Origin: Porphyromonas pasteri
GTDB lineage: Bacteria > Bacteroidota > Bacteroidia > Bacteroidales > Porphyromonadaceae
DNA length: 64,000 nt
Reading direction: 5' to 3'
Assembly (NCBI RefSeq): GCF_014647755.1
Contig: NZ_BMPU01000002.1
Location: forward strand, 358,081-422,080
This document shows, in pieces, positions 8,963 through 17,507 of this stretch. Position 1 is the stretch's first letter, and every line of letters begins with the position of its first letter. The notes beneath the pieces were generated by a model. The model did not search any database, was not told the origin of the DNA, and saw only the letters and a list, made by a program, of their open reading frames with translations. Made by a program: the position numbers and the translations under genes.

Positions 8963-9409
8963 ATGAACTATTGGTTCGAATGCAAAGTTTCCTACGAGCG
9001 CCAGGCCGACTCGATGGGTATGAAGAAGGTTTCCGAAAGCTACCTGGTAGATGCCCTCTCCTTCACAGAGGCAGAGAAGCGTATCATTAAGGAGATTAGA
9101 CCCTTCGTTTCGGTCGGTGAGCTGGAGGTGGTGAACATCCGCCGTGCGCGTATCGCTGAGCTCTTCCTCAACGATGAGGCCGAGGACGACCGCTACTTCC
9201 GTGCTAAGGTGAACTTCATCACCGTTGATGAGAAGAGTGGCTCGGAGAAGAAGACTTCCGCTACGATGATCGTCAAGTCCGATTCGCTGCCTAACGCTGT
9301 CACCGAGCTGAAGGCTCAGCTCGATAGCCAGATGGCCAGCTACGAGATCGCTGCAGTCACCGACACGCAGATCTTAGACGTCTTCCAATATGAAGCCCCT
9401 GAGAAGTGA
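8963..9409 (+). CDS. DUF4494 family protein
   Basis: A 148-residue soluble protein starting MNYWFECKVSYERQ, typical of DUF4494, a family I know only from Bacteroidota and whose function is not established. The sequence alternates strands and helices (YLVDALSFTEAEKRI, RYFRAKVNFITVDEKSG) with no signal peptide or membrane segment. The last 20 bases overlap the start of yggS, indicating cotranscription. Confidence 0.85.
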   Translation: MNYWFECKVSYERQADSMGMKKVSESYLVDALSFTEAEKRIIKEIRPFVSVGELEVVNIRRARIAELFLNDEAEDDRYFRAKVNFITVDEKSGSEKKTSATMIVKSDSLPNAVTELKAQLDSQMASYEIAAVTDTQILDVFQYEAPEK

Positions 9410-10091
9410 GGATATAGCTGAGCGCCTCGATAAGATACGCTCTACGCTGACGGGTGGGGCACGGCTGGTGGCCGTGTCGAAGTTCCACCCTGCGGAGTAT
9501 ATCGAGATGGCGCACGCTGCAGGCCAGCGTCTCTTCGGCGAGAGCCGTGTGCAGGAGCTGGTAGAGAAGTGGGAGGGCCTCCGTGAGCGCTATCCCGACC
9601 TCGTCTGGCACTTCATCGGGCCGCTGCAGACGAACAAGGTGAAGTACATCGCTCCCTTCATCCATATGATCGAGAGCGTCACCTCTGAGCGTCTCCTTCT
9701 GGAGATATGCCGTCAGGCCCAGCGTGTGGGGCGCACCATCCCCATCCTCCTCGAGGTGCATGTAGCCCGTGAGGAGACGAAGAGTGGCTTCTCCCCCGAT
9801 GAGCTACGTGAGCTCCTCGGGCGCATCGCTTCGAGCCCCGAGACGTATCGTGGCGTCGCTCTCCATGGTCTGATGGCTATGGCGAGCAATGTCGATGATG
9901 AGGCTGTCATCCGTGGTGAGTTCGCTGCGGTGCATCGTCTCTTCGACGAGATCCGCTCCTCGGGAGTGCTCCTCCAGCCCGAGCTCTTCACCGAGCTCTC
10001 TATGGGTATGAGTGGAGACTATCCGCTGGCGCTCCGTGAGGGCGCTACCCTGGTGCGTGTCGGCTCCGCTATCTTCGGAGACCGCGCATAG
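9390..10091 (+). CDS. YggS family PLP-binding protein
   Basis: A 233-residue member of the YggS/PLPBP family, single-domain alanine-racemase-like barrels that bind pyridoxal phosphate and help balance vitamin B6 and amino-acid pools, without known catalysis. The PLP lysine lies in LVAVSKFHP (about residue 27). Further family motifs are GESRVQELVEKW, WHFIGPLQTNKVKY and ELSMGMSGDYPLAL near the C-terminus. The start overlaps the DUF4494 gene by 20 bases; the motifs begin soon after, so little could be trimmed. Confidence 0.93.
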   Translation: MKPLRSEDIAERLDKIRSTLTGGARLVAVSKFHPAEYIEMAHAAGQRLFGESRVQELVEKWEGLRERYPDLVWHFIGPLQTNKVKYIAPFIHMIESVTSERLLLEICRQAQRVGRTIPILLEVHVAREETKSGFSPDELRELLGRIASSPETYRGVALHGLMAMASNVDDEAVIRGEFAAVHRLFDEIRSSGVLLQPELFTELSMGMSGDYPLALREGATLVRVGSAIFGDRA

Positions 10092-10162
10092 TATATATCG
10101 AGGTGTCTTCGCCCCGCTGCCCAGCGTGGAGAGGACTCCTACCTCAATTTAGCAATCCATCT

Positions 10163-11875
10163 ATGACTTACTGGACGAAGATCCTGAGCCTCGCGCTCGG
10201 CCTACTCCTCCTCACGCCTGCGTCGGCTCAGACGAAGGGCAAGGAAGAGAAGAAGAAGGATAATAAGTTTAGCTACGTGCAGGCTGTCGATATCTTCGGC
10301 TCCTCACTGGCGCTCCTCGACCGCCACTTTGTCGACTCCATCGATATCAAGCGTCTGAGCCGTATCGGCTTGGACGGTATGCTCGAGAGCCTCGACCCCT
10401 ATACCGAGTACTATTCGTCGGAGGATACCGACAAGCTCCGTCTCCTGACGACTGGGGCTTATGGCGGTATCGGGTCGGTCATCTCGCAGCGCCCCGATAG
10501 CACGATCATCATCAACGACCCCATGGAGGGTATGCCCGCTGCGCAGGCCGGTCTGCGTGCTGGTGACGTCATCCTCGAGGTCGATGGTCAGGACTTCCGT
10601 AAGTCGACCAGCGATAAGGTGAGTGCCGCCCTCAAGGGTACGCCAGGGAGCAAGATCGTGCTCCTCATCCAGCGTCCAGGAGAGTCGAAGCCTCGCCGTA
10701 TCGAGTTCCGCCGTCAGAAGATTCAGGTCAGCCCCGTGCCTTACTATGGTGTCATCGGGAAGGATATGGGCTATATCTCCCTCACGGGCTTCCCCAATAC
10801 GGCAGCCGCTGAGGTGAAGAAGGCCTTCCTTGACCTCAAGTCCAAGCACCAGCTCCGTGGGCTCATCCTTGACCTGCGCGACAATGGTGGTGGGCTCATC
10901 GACGAAGCCATCAAGATCGTCAACTTCTTCGTCCCCGCAGGCGAGGAGGTCGTGACGACGCGTGGCCGCAATGCCCGCCGTCAGGAGGTCGTCTATCGCA
11001 CGACCGACAAGCCTCTCGACACGCAGATCCCCATCGCAGTGCTCATCAATGGGCAGTCAGCCTCGGCCTCCGAGATCGTGAGCGGTGCTCTGCAAGATCT
11101 CGATCGCGCTGTCGTCATGGGCGTCAAGAGCTATGGTAAGGGCCTTGTGCAGACGACGATGCAGCTCCCCTATGACGGGACGATCAAGCTCACGACGGCG
11201 AAGTACTACATCCCCAGCGGTCGCTGTATCCAGCGCATCAACTACCAGTCGCTGCGTGAGGGTAAGGGCGCTACGATCCTGCCTGACAGCCTGACGAAGG
11301 TCTTTCACACGCGAGCAGGCCGTGAGGTCCGTGATGCTGGTGGTATCCTCCCCGACATAGCTCTCACGAATGACTCGCTGCCCACGATGGTGTACTACCT
11401 GCGTGTCAATAACGATGCCTTCGACTGGATCACGGACTATGTGCGCAGCCACCGCACGATCGCTTCGCCCCGTGACTTTAAGCTCACGGATGCAGACTAT
11501 GCCTCCTTCTCTAATCACATGATCGAGAAGAAGTTCGACTACGACCGCCAGAGTGGCAAGGAGCTGAAGAAGCTGGAGGACTTGGCGAAGTTCGAGGGCT
11601 ATTACAACAAGAGTCGTGAGGCCTTCGAGGCGCTGAAGAAGCTCCTCGTCCCCGACCTCAAGCACGACCTCGAGGAGCATCGTCCCTTCATCGAGCAGTA
11701 TCTGACGGGGGCTATCCTCACCCGCTACTATTACAATCGAGGGGCGCTGGAGCGCAGCGTCGCCGAGGACAAGATGGTGCGTGCCGCAGAGGATCTCCTC
11801 GCAGATCCCGCACGCTACACGAAGGTCCTGAGCCGCCCCGAGGCTAAGACCGCTGCTACCCCTACAGCGAAGTAG
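10163..11875 (+). CDS. S41 family C-terminal processing peptidase (CtpA-like)
   Basis: A 570-residue periplasmic serine protease. I chose ATG 10163 because it opens a clean signal peptide (MTYWTKILSLALGLLLLTPA, cleaved after ASA); the upstream frame extension is not signal-like. A PDZ domain covers about residues 95-175 (GGIGSVI ... AGLRAGDVILEVDG). The catalytic serine is in NGQSASASEIVSG (about 298) and the lysine in SYGKGLVQ (about 324), the Ser/Lys dyad of tail-specific proteases. The C-terminal 150 residues are helical and charged. Such enzymes trim or degrade envelope proteins. The FHA gene starts five bases after the stop. Confidence 0.93.
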   Translation: MTYWTKILSLALGLLLLTPASAQTKGKEEKKKDNKFSYVQAVDIFGSSLALLDRHFVDSIDIKRLSRIGLDGMLESLDPYTEYYSSEDTDKLRLLTTGAYGGIGSVISQRPDSTIIINDPMEGMPAAQAGLRAGDVILEVDGQDFRKSTSDKVSAALKGTPGSKIVLLIQRPGESKPRRIEFRRQKIQVSPVPYYGVIGKDMGYISLTGFPNTAAAEVKKAFLDLKSKHQLRGLILDLRDNGGGLIDEAIKIVNFFVPAGEEVVTTRGRNARRQEVVYRTTDKPLDTQIPIAVLINGQSASASEIVSGALQDLDRAVVMGVKSYGKGLVQTTMQLPYDGTIKLTTAKYYIPSGRCIQRINYQSLREGKGATILPDSLTKVFHTRAGREVRDAGGILPDIALTNDSLPTMVYYLRVNNDAFDWITDYVRSHRTIASPRDFKLTDADYASFSNHMIEKKFDYDRQSGKELKKLEDLAKFEGYYNKSREAFEALKKLLVPDLKHDLEEHRPFIEQYLTGAILTRYYYNRGALERSVAEDKMVRAAEDLLADPARYTKVLSRPEAKTAATPTAK

Positions 11876-11879
11876 TGCG

Positions 11880-12428
11880 ATGAAGAAAATCTTTTGCCCC
11901 AAGTGCGATACGGCAATCCCTCTGAGGAGGGAGCGTATCGAGGAGCTGCAGGCCTCGGGAGAGGATCGCCTCTCGATCATCTGCCCGCAGTGCACGCATC
12001 AGCTCAACCTGCGTCTGCGCTTGCCTTCGGCTAAGAGCACGAAGCGACAAGAGCAGCGCACCTCCGTCGGGCATATCATCGTGGTGGAGAATGTCTTCGG
12101 CTATAAGCAGCTCTTCCCCCTCTACGTCGGGGTGAATGCCATCGGCCGTCGAAATAAGGATACCGCTACGGATATCCCTGTCATCACCTCCGACCCCAGT
12201 ATGGACCGCCATCATGCGATCATCAAGGTCACCGAGGGGCGTACGGGGAAGCTCCGCTTCGCTGTGGCAGATGACGATAGCCGTGTGGGGACCTTCCTCG
12301 CAGGCGAGCTTCTCGCCCCGAAGGAGTGGCGCTACCTCCAGCCTGGAGACGTGCTCACGCTCGGCGCTACCTCCATTATCTTCAGCGACGAACCTCTCCC
12401 CGAAGATCCCACCATCGAGGAGTCGTAG
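11880..12428 (+). CDS. Zinc-ribbon and FHA domain protein
   Basis: A 182-residue cytoplasmic protein. Residues 1-45 hold two Cys pairs, FCPKCD and ICPQCTH, a likely zinc ribbon. Residues 75-170 form an FHA domain, which binds phosphothreonine peptides: NAIGRRNKD, the core SMDRHHAII, then DDSRVGTFLAGE and LQPGDVLTLG. The gene is coupled to the upstream protease gene by a 4-nt gap. I see no kinase partner in the window, so the phosphorylated ligand is unknown. Confidence 0.87.
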   Translation: MKKIFCPKCDTAIPLRRERIEELQASGEDRLSIICPQCTHQLNLRLRLPSAKSTKRQEQRTSVGHIIVVENVFGYKQLFPLYVGVNAIGRRNKDTATDIPVITSDPSMDRHHAIIKVTEGRTGKLRFAVADDDSRVGTFLAGELLAPKEWRYLQPGDVLTLGATSIIFSDEPLPEDPTIEES

Positions 12429-12522
12429 CTTGCGTCTTCCCTCTCCACTCGCGGGGCCAGCGAGCTACGCTCACCGCTCTCGTTGTGGTGGACGATTTTT
12501 TACGTCTGCATAGTATAGTGGG

Positions 12523-12553
12523 TTGCTTATGTGCGTATTTTTTGCTTACTTTG
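12523..12553 (+). promoter_or_regulatory. Promoter for rpmB-rpmG
   Basis: TTG at 12523-12525 and TTACTTTG at 12546-12553 resemble the -33/-7 pair, with a spacer near 20 bp and one mismatch in the -7 box. It lies 85 bp before rpmB. Confidence 0.6.
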
Positions 12554-12638
12554 CAGACCGATTGTAGAGTCCTCCTGAGGGAGGTGAAGATACAAGTCGC
12601 TGATTACGTTAGAAATAACAAACTAAAATATAAGAGTA

Positions 12639-12890
12639 ATGTCAAAGATTTGTCAGATTACAGGTAAGAAAGCCCTGGTCGGCAACAATGTCTCGCACTC
12701 CAATCGCAAGACAAAGCGCCGCTTCGAAGTCAACCTGTTTACCAAGAAGTTCTTCTGGCCAGAAGAAGGGTGCTGGATCGTCCTGAAGGTGTCTGCCGCA
12801 GGCCTCCGCCTCATCAACAAGATCGGTCTCGATGCCGCTGTGCGTCAGGCTGCAAACAATGGCTACCTAAGTGAAATCAAAGTAAAGTAG
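12639..12890 (+). CDS. rpmB: 50S ribosomal protein L28
   Basis: An 83-residue L28 of the large subunit. It opens [20 protein letters not shown] and has the basic segment [12 protein letters not shown], then [12 protein letters not shown] near the end, all typical. It is the first gene of the rpmB-rpmG-DUF4295 cluster, an arrangement common in Bacteroidota; the gap to rpmG is 10 nt. Confidence 0.97.
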   Translation: MSKICQITGKKALVGNNVSHSNRKTKRRFEVNLFTKKFFWPEEGCWIVLKVSAAGLRLINKIGLDAAVRQAANNGYLSEIKVK

Positions 12891-12900
12891 TAGGAAGATC

Positions 12901-13089
12901 ATGGCAAAGAAAGCTAAAGGAAACAGAGTACAGGTCATCCTCGAGTGCACCGAGCACAAGGAGAGTGGTATGCCAGGGACGTCCCGCTACATCACGACCA
13001 AGAACAGAAAGAATACGACCGAGCGTCTTGAGCTGAGAAAGTACAACCCCATCCTCAAGCGTATGACGGTCCATAAGGAAATCAAGTAA
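12901..13089 (+). CDS. rpmG: 50S ribosomal protein L33 (zinc-free type)
   Basis: A 62-residue L33. The motifs [11 protein letters not shown] and [22 protein letters not shown] are diagnostic. Only one cysteine remains, so the CxxC pairs of the zinc-binding form are absent: this is the C-minus type. It follows rpmB by 10 nt and precedes the DUF4295 gene by 18 nt. Confidence 0.97.
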   Translation: MAKKAKGNRVQVILECTEHKESGMPGTSRYITTKNRKNTTERLELRKYNPILKRMTVHKEIK

Positions 13090-13107
13090 TCACGAGGAGA
13101 CAAGACA

Positions 13108-13257
13108 ATGGCAAAGAAAGCAGTCGCATCATTCAAGAAGGCCGACGGTCGTACCTACTCTAAGGTCATCAAGATGGTCAAGTCCCCTAAGACGGGTGCT
13201 TACATCTTCCAGGAAGAGATGGTCCCCAACGAAGCCGTCAAGGAGTTCTTCTCTTAA
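13108..13257 (+). CDS. DUF4295 family small basic protein
   Basis: A 49-residue ORF starting MAKKAVASFKKADGRTYSKV and ending in NEAVKEFFS. It matches DUF4295, a short lysine-rich family regularly found straight after rpmG in Bacteroidota. The position and basic composition suggest it works with the ribosome, but its role is not established. A strong hairpin 80 bp later probably ends the operon. Confidence 0.88.
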   Translation: MAKKAVASFKKADGRTYSKVIKMVKSPKTGAYIFQEEMVPNEAVKEFFS

Positions 13258-13338
13258 TCGAACGAACTTCGTCGGGTGCTCTGCCCTCACTATAGAGGTT
13301 GCACCCACCGCCGCTACCCGAGTGTAGCAAACACCTAC

Positions 13339-13376
13339 AAGAGGCTGCCCTATGCAATGCAAGCGGGCAGCCTCTT
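13339..13376 (+). terminator. Terminator after the rpmB operon
   Basis: aagaggctgccc pairs with gggcagcctctt around a 14-nt loop, followed by atctttt. Confidence 0.8.
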
Positions 13377-13457
13377 ATCTTTTCGAGACCTCCGAGTTAA
13401 CTCCCCTCACCGCGCCTCTATCAGCTGCGGTGCCGACCCTATAAAGCAGAGATCTTC

Positions 13458-14852
13458 ATGTCTACGCAGGTAGAAAAAAACACCGAGCGCATTGAGCGCT
13501 TAGCTCACGAGCGCATCCCACGCCTCCTCATTCACTATGGTGTCCCAGCTATTGTGGGGACGATGGTCAACGCGCTCTACAGCGTCGTCGACCGCATCTT
13601 CATCGGGCAGGGCGTCAGCGAATTTGCTATCACGGGGCTGGCTCTGACCTTCCCTATCCTGATCTTCATCCAAGCCTTCGGTATGCTTATCGGCGTCGGG
13701 GCTTCATCTCGTGTGTCCATCCTCCTCGGCGAGAACAAGCACGATCAGGCCGAGCGTATCCTGAGTAATGCCCTCCTGCTGACTCTGGTCACGCAGGTGC
13801 TGACCTTAGTGCCGGTGATGATCTGGCTCGACGATATCCTCCGAGCTCTGGGGGCTAACGACCGCACGCTCCCCTTCGCCTACGACTATCTGAAGATCAT
13901 GATCCCGGGGAATATCTTCTCGACGCTCTGCTTCAGCTTCAATGCGATCATGCGTGCTTCGGGCTATCCCTACAAGGCGATGATCACGATGCTCATCGGG
14001 GCAGGGCTCAATACGCTCCTCGATGCGCTCTTCATCTATGGCTTTGACTGGGGTATTGAGGGGGCTGCTTGGGCTACGGTGATCGCTATGGCTGTGTCGT
14101 CAGCGTTTGTGATGCAGCACTTCCTCAGCAGCAAGAGCGAGGTGCAGTTCCGCCGACGCAATATGCGCCTCTCCTCCGAGCAGATCCTGGCGATCCTCTC
14201 TATCGGTATGTCGCCCTTCTTCCTGCAGCTCCTCAGTAGTGGTATCGCCTTCCTCATCAACTCTACCTTGGCTCGCTATGCGGAGAACTCTCTGATGGCT
14301 GACCGAGCGGTGGGGGCTTATGGGATCATCAATAGCGCGGCCCTTGTGGGCTTTATGTTCATGCTCGGTATCGCTCAGGGAATGCAGCCCATCGTGGGCT
14401 ACAACTACGGAGCCCGTGCGATGGACCGTGTGCGTCAGGCCTTCAAGATCTGCTCGTCTACGAACTTCGGTATCGGTGCTTTCGTGACTATCGTAGCGGT
14501 GGTGGCACCAGGCTTGATCGCCTCACTCTTCACCAGCTCTCCTGAGATGATCGAGGCCTCGGTGCATGCGCTACGCCTCTGTCTCTATGGCTTTGCCTTC
14601 GTAGGCTTCCAGGTCACGGCTACGCAGTTCTTCCAGAGTATCGGCTTCGGGGGGAAGGCGCTTCTCTTGAGTCTCTCTCGGCAGATCCTCTTCCTCCTGC
14701 CTGCGCTCTTCCTCTTCCCGCTGCTCTGGGGCTCTACGGGTGTATGGCTCGCTATGCCCTTCTCGGACATCGCTGCAGGGGTGCTGGGGATGATCCTGAT
14801 GTACTATCAGTTCAAGATCTTCGACCGTAAGTTCGGCTCCGAGGGGCTCTAA
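13458..14852 (+). CDS. MATE family efflux transporter
   Basis: A 464-residue multidrug/toxin extrusion protein with about 12 membrane segments, exporting cationic compounds by Na+ or H+ antiport. The opening of the first bundle (IPRLLIHYGVPAIVGTMVNA, then YSVVDRIFIGQG) and the repeat-start GMSPFFLQLLSSGIAFLINS in the second half are typical of MepA-like members. The internal two-fold repeat is visible (GQGVSEFAITGLALTFP versus AVGAYGIINSAALVGFM). It has no neighbour that would reveal its substrate; a phosphoesterase gene starts 27 bp after it. Confidence 0.92.
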   Translation: MSTQVEKNTERIERLAHERIPRLLIHYGVPAIVGTMVNALYSVVDRIFIGQGVSEFAITGLALTFPILIFIQAFGMLIGVGASSRVSILLGENKHDQAERILSNALLLTLVTQVLTLVPVMIWLDDILRALGANDRTLPFAYDYLKIMIPGNIFSTLCFSFNAIMRASGYPYKAMITMLIGAGLNTLLDALFIYGFDWGIEGAAWATVIAMAVSSAFVMQHFLSSKSEVQFRRRNMRLSSEQILAILSIGMSPFFLQLLSSGIAFLINSTLARYAENSLMADRAVGAYGIINSAALVGFMFMLGIAQGMQPIVGYNYGARAMDRVRQAFKICSSTNFGIGAFVTIVAVVAPGLIASLFTSSPEMIEASVHALRLCLYGFAFVGFQVTATQFFQSIGFGGKALLLSLSRQILFLLPALFLFPLLWGSTGVWLAMPFSDIAAGVLGMILMYYQFKIFDRKFGSEGL

Positions 14853-14879
14853 GGTCGCACGCCACTTTCCCTTTATACT

Positions 14880-16013
14880 ATGGTTTATTTGTATTCGGTC
14901 CTCTGCTGCCTCTTCCTCTTCCCGTACCTCGGGTGGCGCGCAGGGCAAGTGCTGGGGCCGCGCCTGCGCCGCGCCTTCTGGGGCTTGCTGGTGCTGATCT
15001 TTGTGCTCTTCTCCATCGCGCTCCTCATCCATCGCCGCTTCGAGGCCGACTGGATGAGTGCCGTGATGAATGGTAGCGTGTATATCTTCTTCTCTACGAT
15101 GTACGCTACGGCGGTCGTCGTCGGGGTGAATATCCTACGCTATATCGATGCGCGCACGCTCAAGCTTTACGCTTCGGCTCGCCCTGCGGTAAAGCAGGGG
15201 ATGAAGGTCATTGTCTTCATCGCTGCTCTTGCCGTCTTCTTCACGACGATGGTCATCGGCCACCGCAATGTGCGCTACCCGCGCGTCATGTATCAGAAGT
15301 ACACCGTCAAGCGTCTAGTGCCCGAAGGGGCACAGCCCGAGAAGCGCATGCGTCTGGTCTTCTTCTCCGACCTGCATATCGGCGAAGCGATGACGCCCGA
15401 CTATATCGCTCGTGCGGTGAAGCTCATCCAAGACCAGCAGCCTGACCTCATCCTCTGCGGTGGGGACTTCATCGATCACCGCGCCGTCTACGCTTATGAT
15501 CCGCGCGTGATGGCTTCGCTCCGCTCACTCCATGCGCCTCTGGGTGTGTACTACGTCTTGGGAAATCACGAATATCGTGACGATCTGGAGGCCAATATCC
15601 GCTGGGTTTCCGAGGTCGGTGGTACGCTCCTTCGCGACAGTATCGCCTTCCCTGGGGATGGCCCGCTTACGCTCATCGGGCGTGATGACTGGGTGAATGG
15701 CAACCGAAAGCCCTTCGAGGTCATCGCCAACGAAGCGGATCCCTTGCGCGGACCCGTCGTGCTCATGGAGCATACGCCCGCCTCGATAGATAGCATCGGC
15801 GATAGCCCCGTGGACCTCATCCTCTGTGGTCATACCCACGGCGGACAGATCTGGCCCGGCCAACTGATGGTCTGGTGGCGCTACGGCATGGTCTCGGGTA
15901 CGCGCCCTGTGGGTGAGCGTGAGGTGTGCATCTCCTCAGGTATCGGCTCGGCGGGTGCGACCTACCGCGTAGGTACGCGCAGTGAGATCCGCGTCTACGA
16001 CCTATACTGGTAG
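14880..16013 (+). CDS. Membrane-anchored metallophosphoesterase (YkuE-like)
   Basis: A 377-residue calcineurin-like phosphoesterase. Four hydrophobic segments occupy residues 1-130, so the catalytic domain is membrane-bound. Metal-binding motifs follow in order: FFSDLHIGE (about 161), CGGDFIDH (about 198), VLGNHEYRDD (about 227) and CGHTHGGQIWP (about 318). This is the layout of YkuE/YaeI-type enzymes, which act on lipid-linked phosphates or similar substrates; the real substrate here is unknown. A strong hairpin lies 25 bp after the stop. Confidence 0.9.
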   Translation: MVYLYSVLCCLFLFPYLGWRAGQVLGPRLRRAFWGLLVLIFVLFSIALLIHRRFEADWMSAVMNGSVYIFFSTMYATAVVVGVNILRYIDARTLKLYASARPAVKQGMKVIVFIAALAVFFTTMVIGHRNVRYPRVMYQKYTVKRLVPEGAQPEKRMRLVFFSDLHIGEAMTPDYIARAVKLIQDQQPDLILCGGDFIDHRAVYAYDPRVMASLRSLHAPLGVYYVLGNHEYRDDLEANIRWVSEVGGTLLRDSIAFPGDGPLTLIGRDDWVNGNRKPFEVIANEADPLRGPVVLMEHTPASIDSIGDSPVDLILCGHTHGGQIWPGQLMVWWRYGMVSGTRPVGEREVCISSGIGSAGATYRVGTRSEIRVYDLYW

Positions 16014-16037
16014 CGGGCTATAGCTCCGCTCCATCCA

Positions 16038-16087
16038 AATACCGCCAAGCGCCAGCTCCCTCAAGAGGGCTGGCGCTTGGCGGTATT
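16038..16087 (+). terminator. Terminator after the phosphoesterase gene
   Basis: A near-perfect 19-bp stem, aataccgccaagcgccagc against its complement, with a 12-nt loop. No long T run follows, so it could also act in both directions. Confidence 0.8.
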
Positions 16088-16184
16088 CTTTGTCTGTGTG
16101 GGAGGGGTATCTCGCTTTGTTGTAGGAGGATGTGGTGCTCCTGTGCTGTTGTAAGATAGGGTACCTCGTAGGTGGGTGGTATGA

Positions 16185-16284
16185 ACCACTATTGGTCCGT
16201 GAGCGAACCAGTAGTGGTTCGTTTTCTGACCAGTAGTGGTCGGCGCGTTGACCAGTAGTGGTTCGCTCACGGACCAGTATAGGT
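16185..16284. repeat. Family A palindrome array, 5 units
   Basis: Units start at 16185, 16207, 16229, 16251 and 16273, exactly 22 bp apart: ACCACTATTGGT, three copies of ACCAGTAGTGGT, and ACCAGTATAGGT. Spacers are 10 bp. The first (ccgtgagcga) and last (tcgctcacgg) are exact reverse complements, so 16184-16218 and 16251-16285 form a long inverted repeat with five mismatches in 35. Confidence 0.92.
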
Positions 16285-16378
16285 TGATTTTTCCTCCTCG
16301 GGAGACACCTTGCTTCGTGTTTTGGTGTAGGGTGCAGTCTTGTTCTGCTGGAATGGGGTGGGGTAGCTTGGGGAGTCC

Positions 16379-16409
16379 TTGATTATTTATAGAAATACTC
16401 CTACCTTCG
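16379..16409 (+). promoter_or_regulatory. Promoter for the small membrane ORF
   Basis: TTG (16379-16381), a 20-bp spacer and TACCTTCG (16402-16409), one mismatch from TAnnTTTG. Confidence 0.65.
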
Positions 16410-16527
16410 CATATGTCGTCAAGGTCGGGTGTCCGCGTTCTTGCATCCGTCCTCTCTTGCTCGCTGGTATTGCCTTGCCGTGAGTAGGTTCCTTGTTTGA
16501 TACTTCTAATACAAAGCAATTACACGT

Positions 16528-16755
16528 ATGGTAAAGCTTTCTCCTTTTCTTCGGTACCTGATGTTTCTCCTGCTGAGTCTCTCCTTCTATTTCTGTCTTG
16601 AGGACTGGTCGGACTTTGGGCTGTATCCTGCTTTTGTGGCGGCGATATGGTGCTTTGGGGTTGTTTATAGCACTCGTTTAGAGAGGAATAGCCGGGCTTT
16701 GCTTTTGGCTTCCTTGGTGATCGCGGGCGGTATGTTTGCCTTGTCCTATTTCTGA
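16528..16755 (+). CDS. Small two-segment membrane protein, unknown function
   Basis: A 75-residue ORF with hydrophobic segments at about 8-25, 30-48 and 57-74, separated by short polar turns (CLEDWSDFG, STRLERNSR). A promoter-like pair lies 118 bp upstream. Too short to match a family by eye. Its position between a family A array and the ribosomal operon gives no functional clue. It could be a chance open frame, though the regular hydrophobic pattern favours a real protein. Confidence 0.5.
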   Translation: MVKLSPFLRYLMFLLLSLSFYFCLEDWSDFGLYPAFVAAIWCFGVVYSTRLERNSRALLLASLVIAGGMFALSYF

Positions 16756-17093
16756 GGGATAGCCTAGTTATAGCTCCTTTCCCCCTTTTTCTCGTGAGGT
16801 GTGTGTCCTGCTGTGGCATGCATCTCAGGAGGCTCTGTGTCTTGATGGTGGGGTGGGGTAGGCGGAGGGGGGTCTTTGAAGGGGCAAATTTATCCCTCCG
16901 ATTTGCCTCTTTGAGTTGATATGATATGCTTATGCTTGTGTGAGTTGCAAGTGTGACAAATAGTTCGTAAATTTGCATGCTTTTTATGCGCCGATGTGCT
17001 CCTTTTAGAGGTCGTACTTGGCTGCAAAGAAGGCACTAAGCAGTATGTTTAAATATTGTCCGGGACGTCCGGATCAATTTAATTCTCAATTTA
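16756..17093. other. Leader region of the ribosomal operon
   Basis: Holds the rpsH promoter (16945-16975) and about 110 bp of leader. The leader includes ccgggacgtccgg at about 17060, which could form a small hairpin. I see no rpsN or rplE coding sequence here. Confidence 0.65.
16945..16975 (+). promoter_or_regulatory. Promoter of the rpsH-rplQ operon
   Basis: TTG (16945-16947), exactly 20 bp, then TAAATTTG (16968-16975): a perfect Bacteroidota -33/-7 match, 118 bp before rpsH. It is the only strong promoter I find ahead of this ribosomal gene block. Confidence 0.85.
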
Positions 17094-17489
17094 ATGACAG
17101 ATCCTATTGCAGATTATCTGACGCGCCTGCGTAATGCAGTGAAGGCTGGCCATCGTGTGGTCGAGATCCCCGCGTCTAATCTAAAGAAAGAGATCACGAA
17201 GATCCTCTTCGACAAGGGGTACATCCTCAACTTTAAGTTCGTCGAAGATGGCCCTCAGGGGAGCATCAAGGTGGCTCTGAAGTACGACCGCTCGGGTCGT
17301 GTGAACGCCCTCAAGGCCCTGAAGCGCGTCTCTCGCCCAGGTCTTCGTAAGTATGTCGGCTATCGTGAGATGCCCCGCGTACTCAATGGTCTCGGTATCG
17401 CTATCCTCTCTACTTCGAAGGGTGTCATGACCGATAAGGAAGCTTCGCAGCTCAAGGTAGGTGGCGAAGTGCTATGTTACATCTACTAA
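17094..17489 (+). CDS. rpsH: 30S ribosomal protein S8
   Basis: A 131-residue S8, a central-domain 16S rRNA binder of the small subunit. It begins MTDPIADYLTRLRNA and ends with the conserved GIAILSTSKGVMTDKEA ... GGEVLCYIY. It is the first gene of the operon here, whereas in most bacteria rpsN directly precedes it. rplF follows after 18 nt. Confidence 0.98.
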   Translation: MTDPIADYLTRLRNAVKAGHRVVEIPASNLKKEITKILFDKGYILNFKFVEDGPQGSIKVALKYDRSGRVNALKALKRVSRPGLRKYVGYREMPRVLNGLGIAILSTSKGVMTDKEASQLKVGGEVLCYIY

Positions 17490-17507
17490 AGCAAGGAGGT
17501 ACAAACT

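Larger units (their letters stand above)
16014..16527. other. Intergenic region with terminator, family A array and promoter
   Basis: Contains the phosphoesterase terminator (16038-16087), the five-unit array (16185-16284) and a promoter (16379-16409) for the small membrane ORF. The sequence between is unremarkable. An open frame on the minus strand across the array is not credible as a protein. Confidence 0.7.

Noticed and set aside
16185..16284. Family A arrays as CRISPR arrays
   Set aside because: Repeats are 12 bp and spacers 10-11 bp, much too short; no cas genes are present and the repeats vary.
16061..16519. 152-codon minus-strand open frame across the array
   Set aside because: It is made of the terminator and repeat array; the open frame follows from the repeat period.
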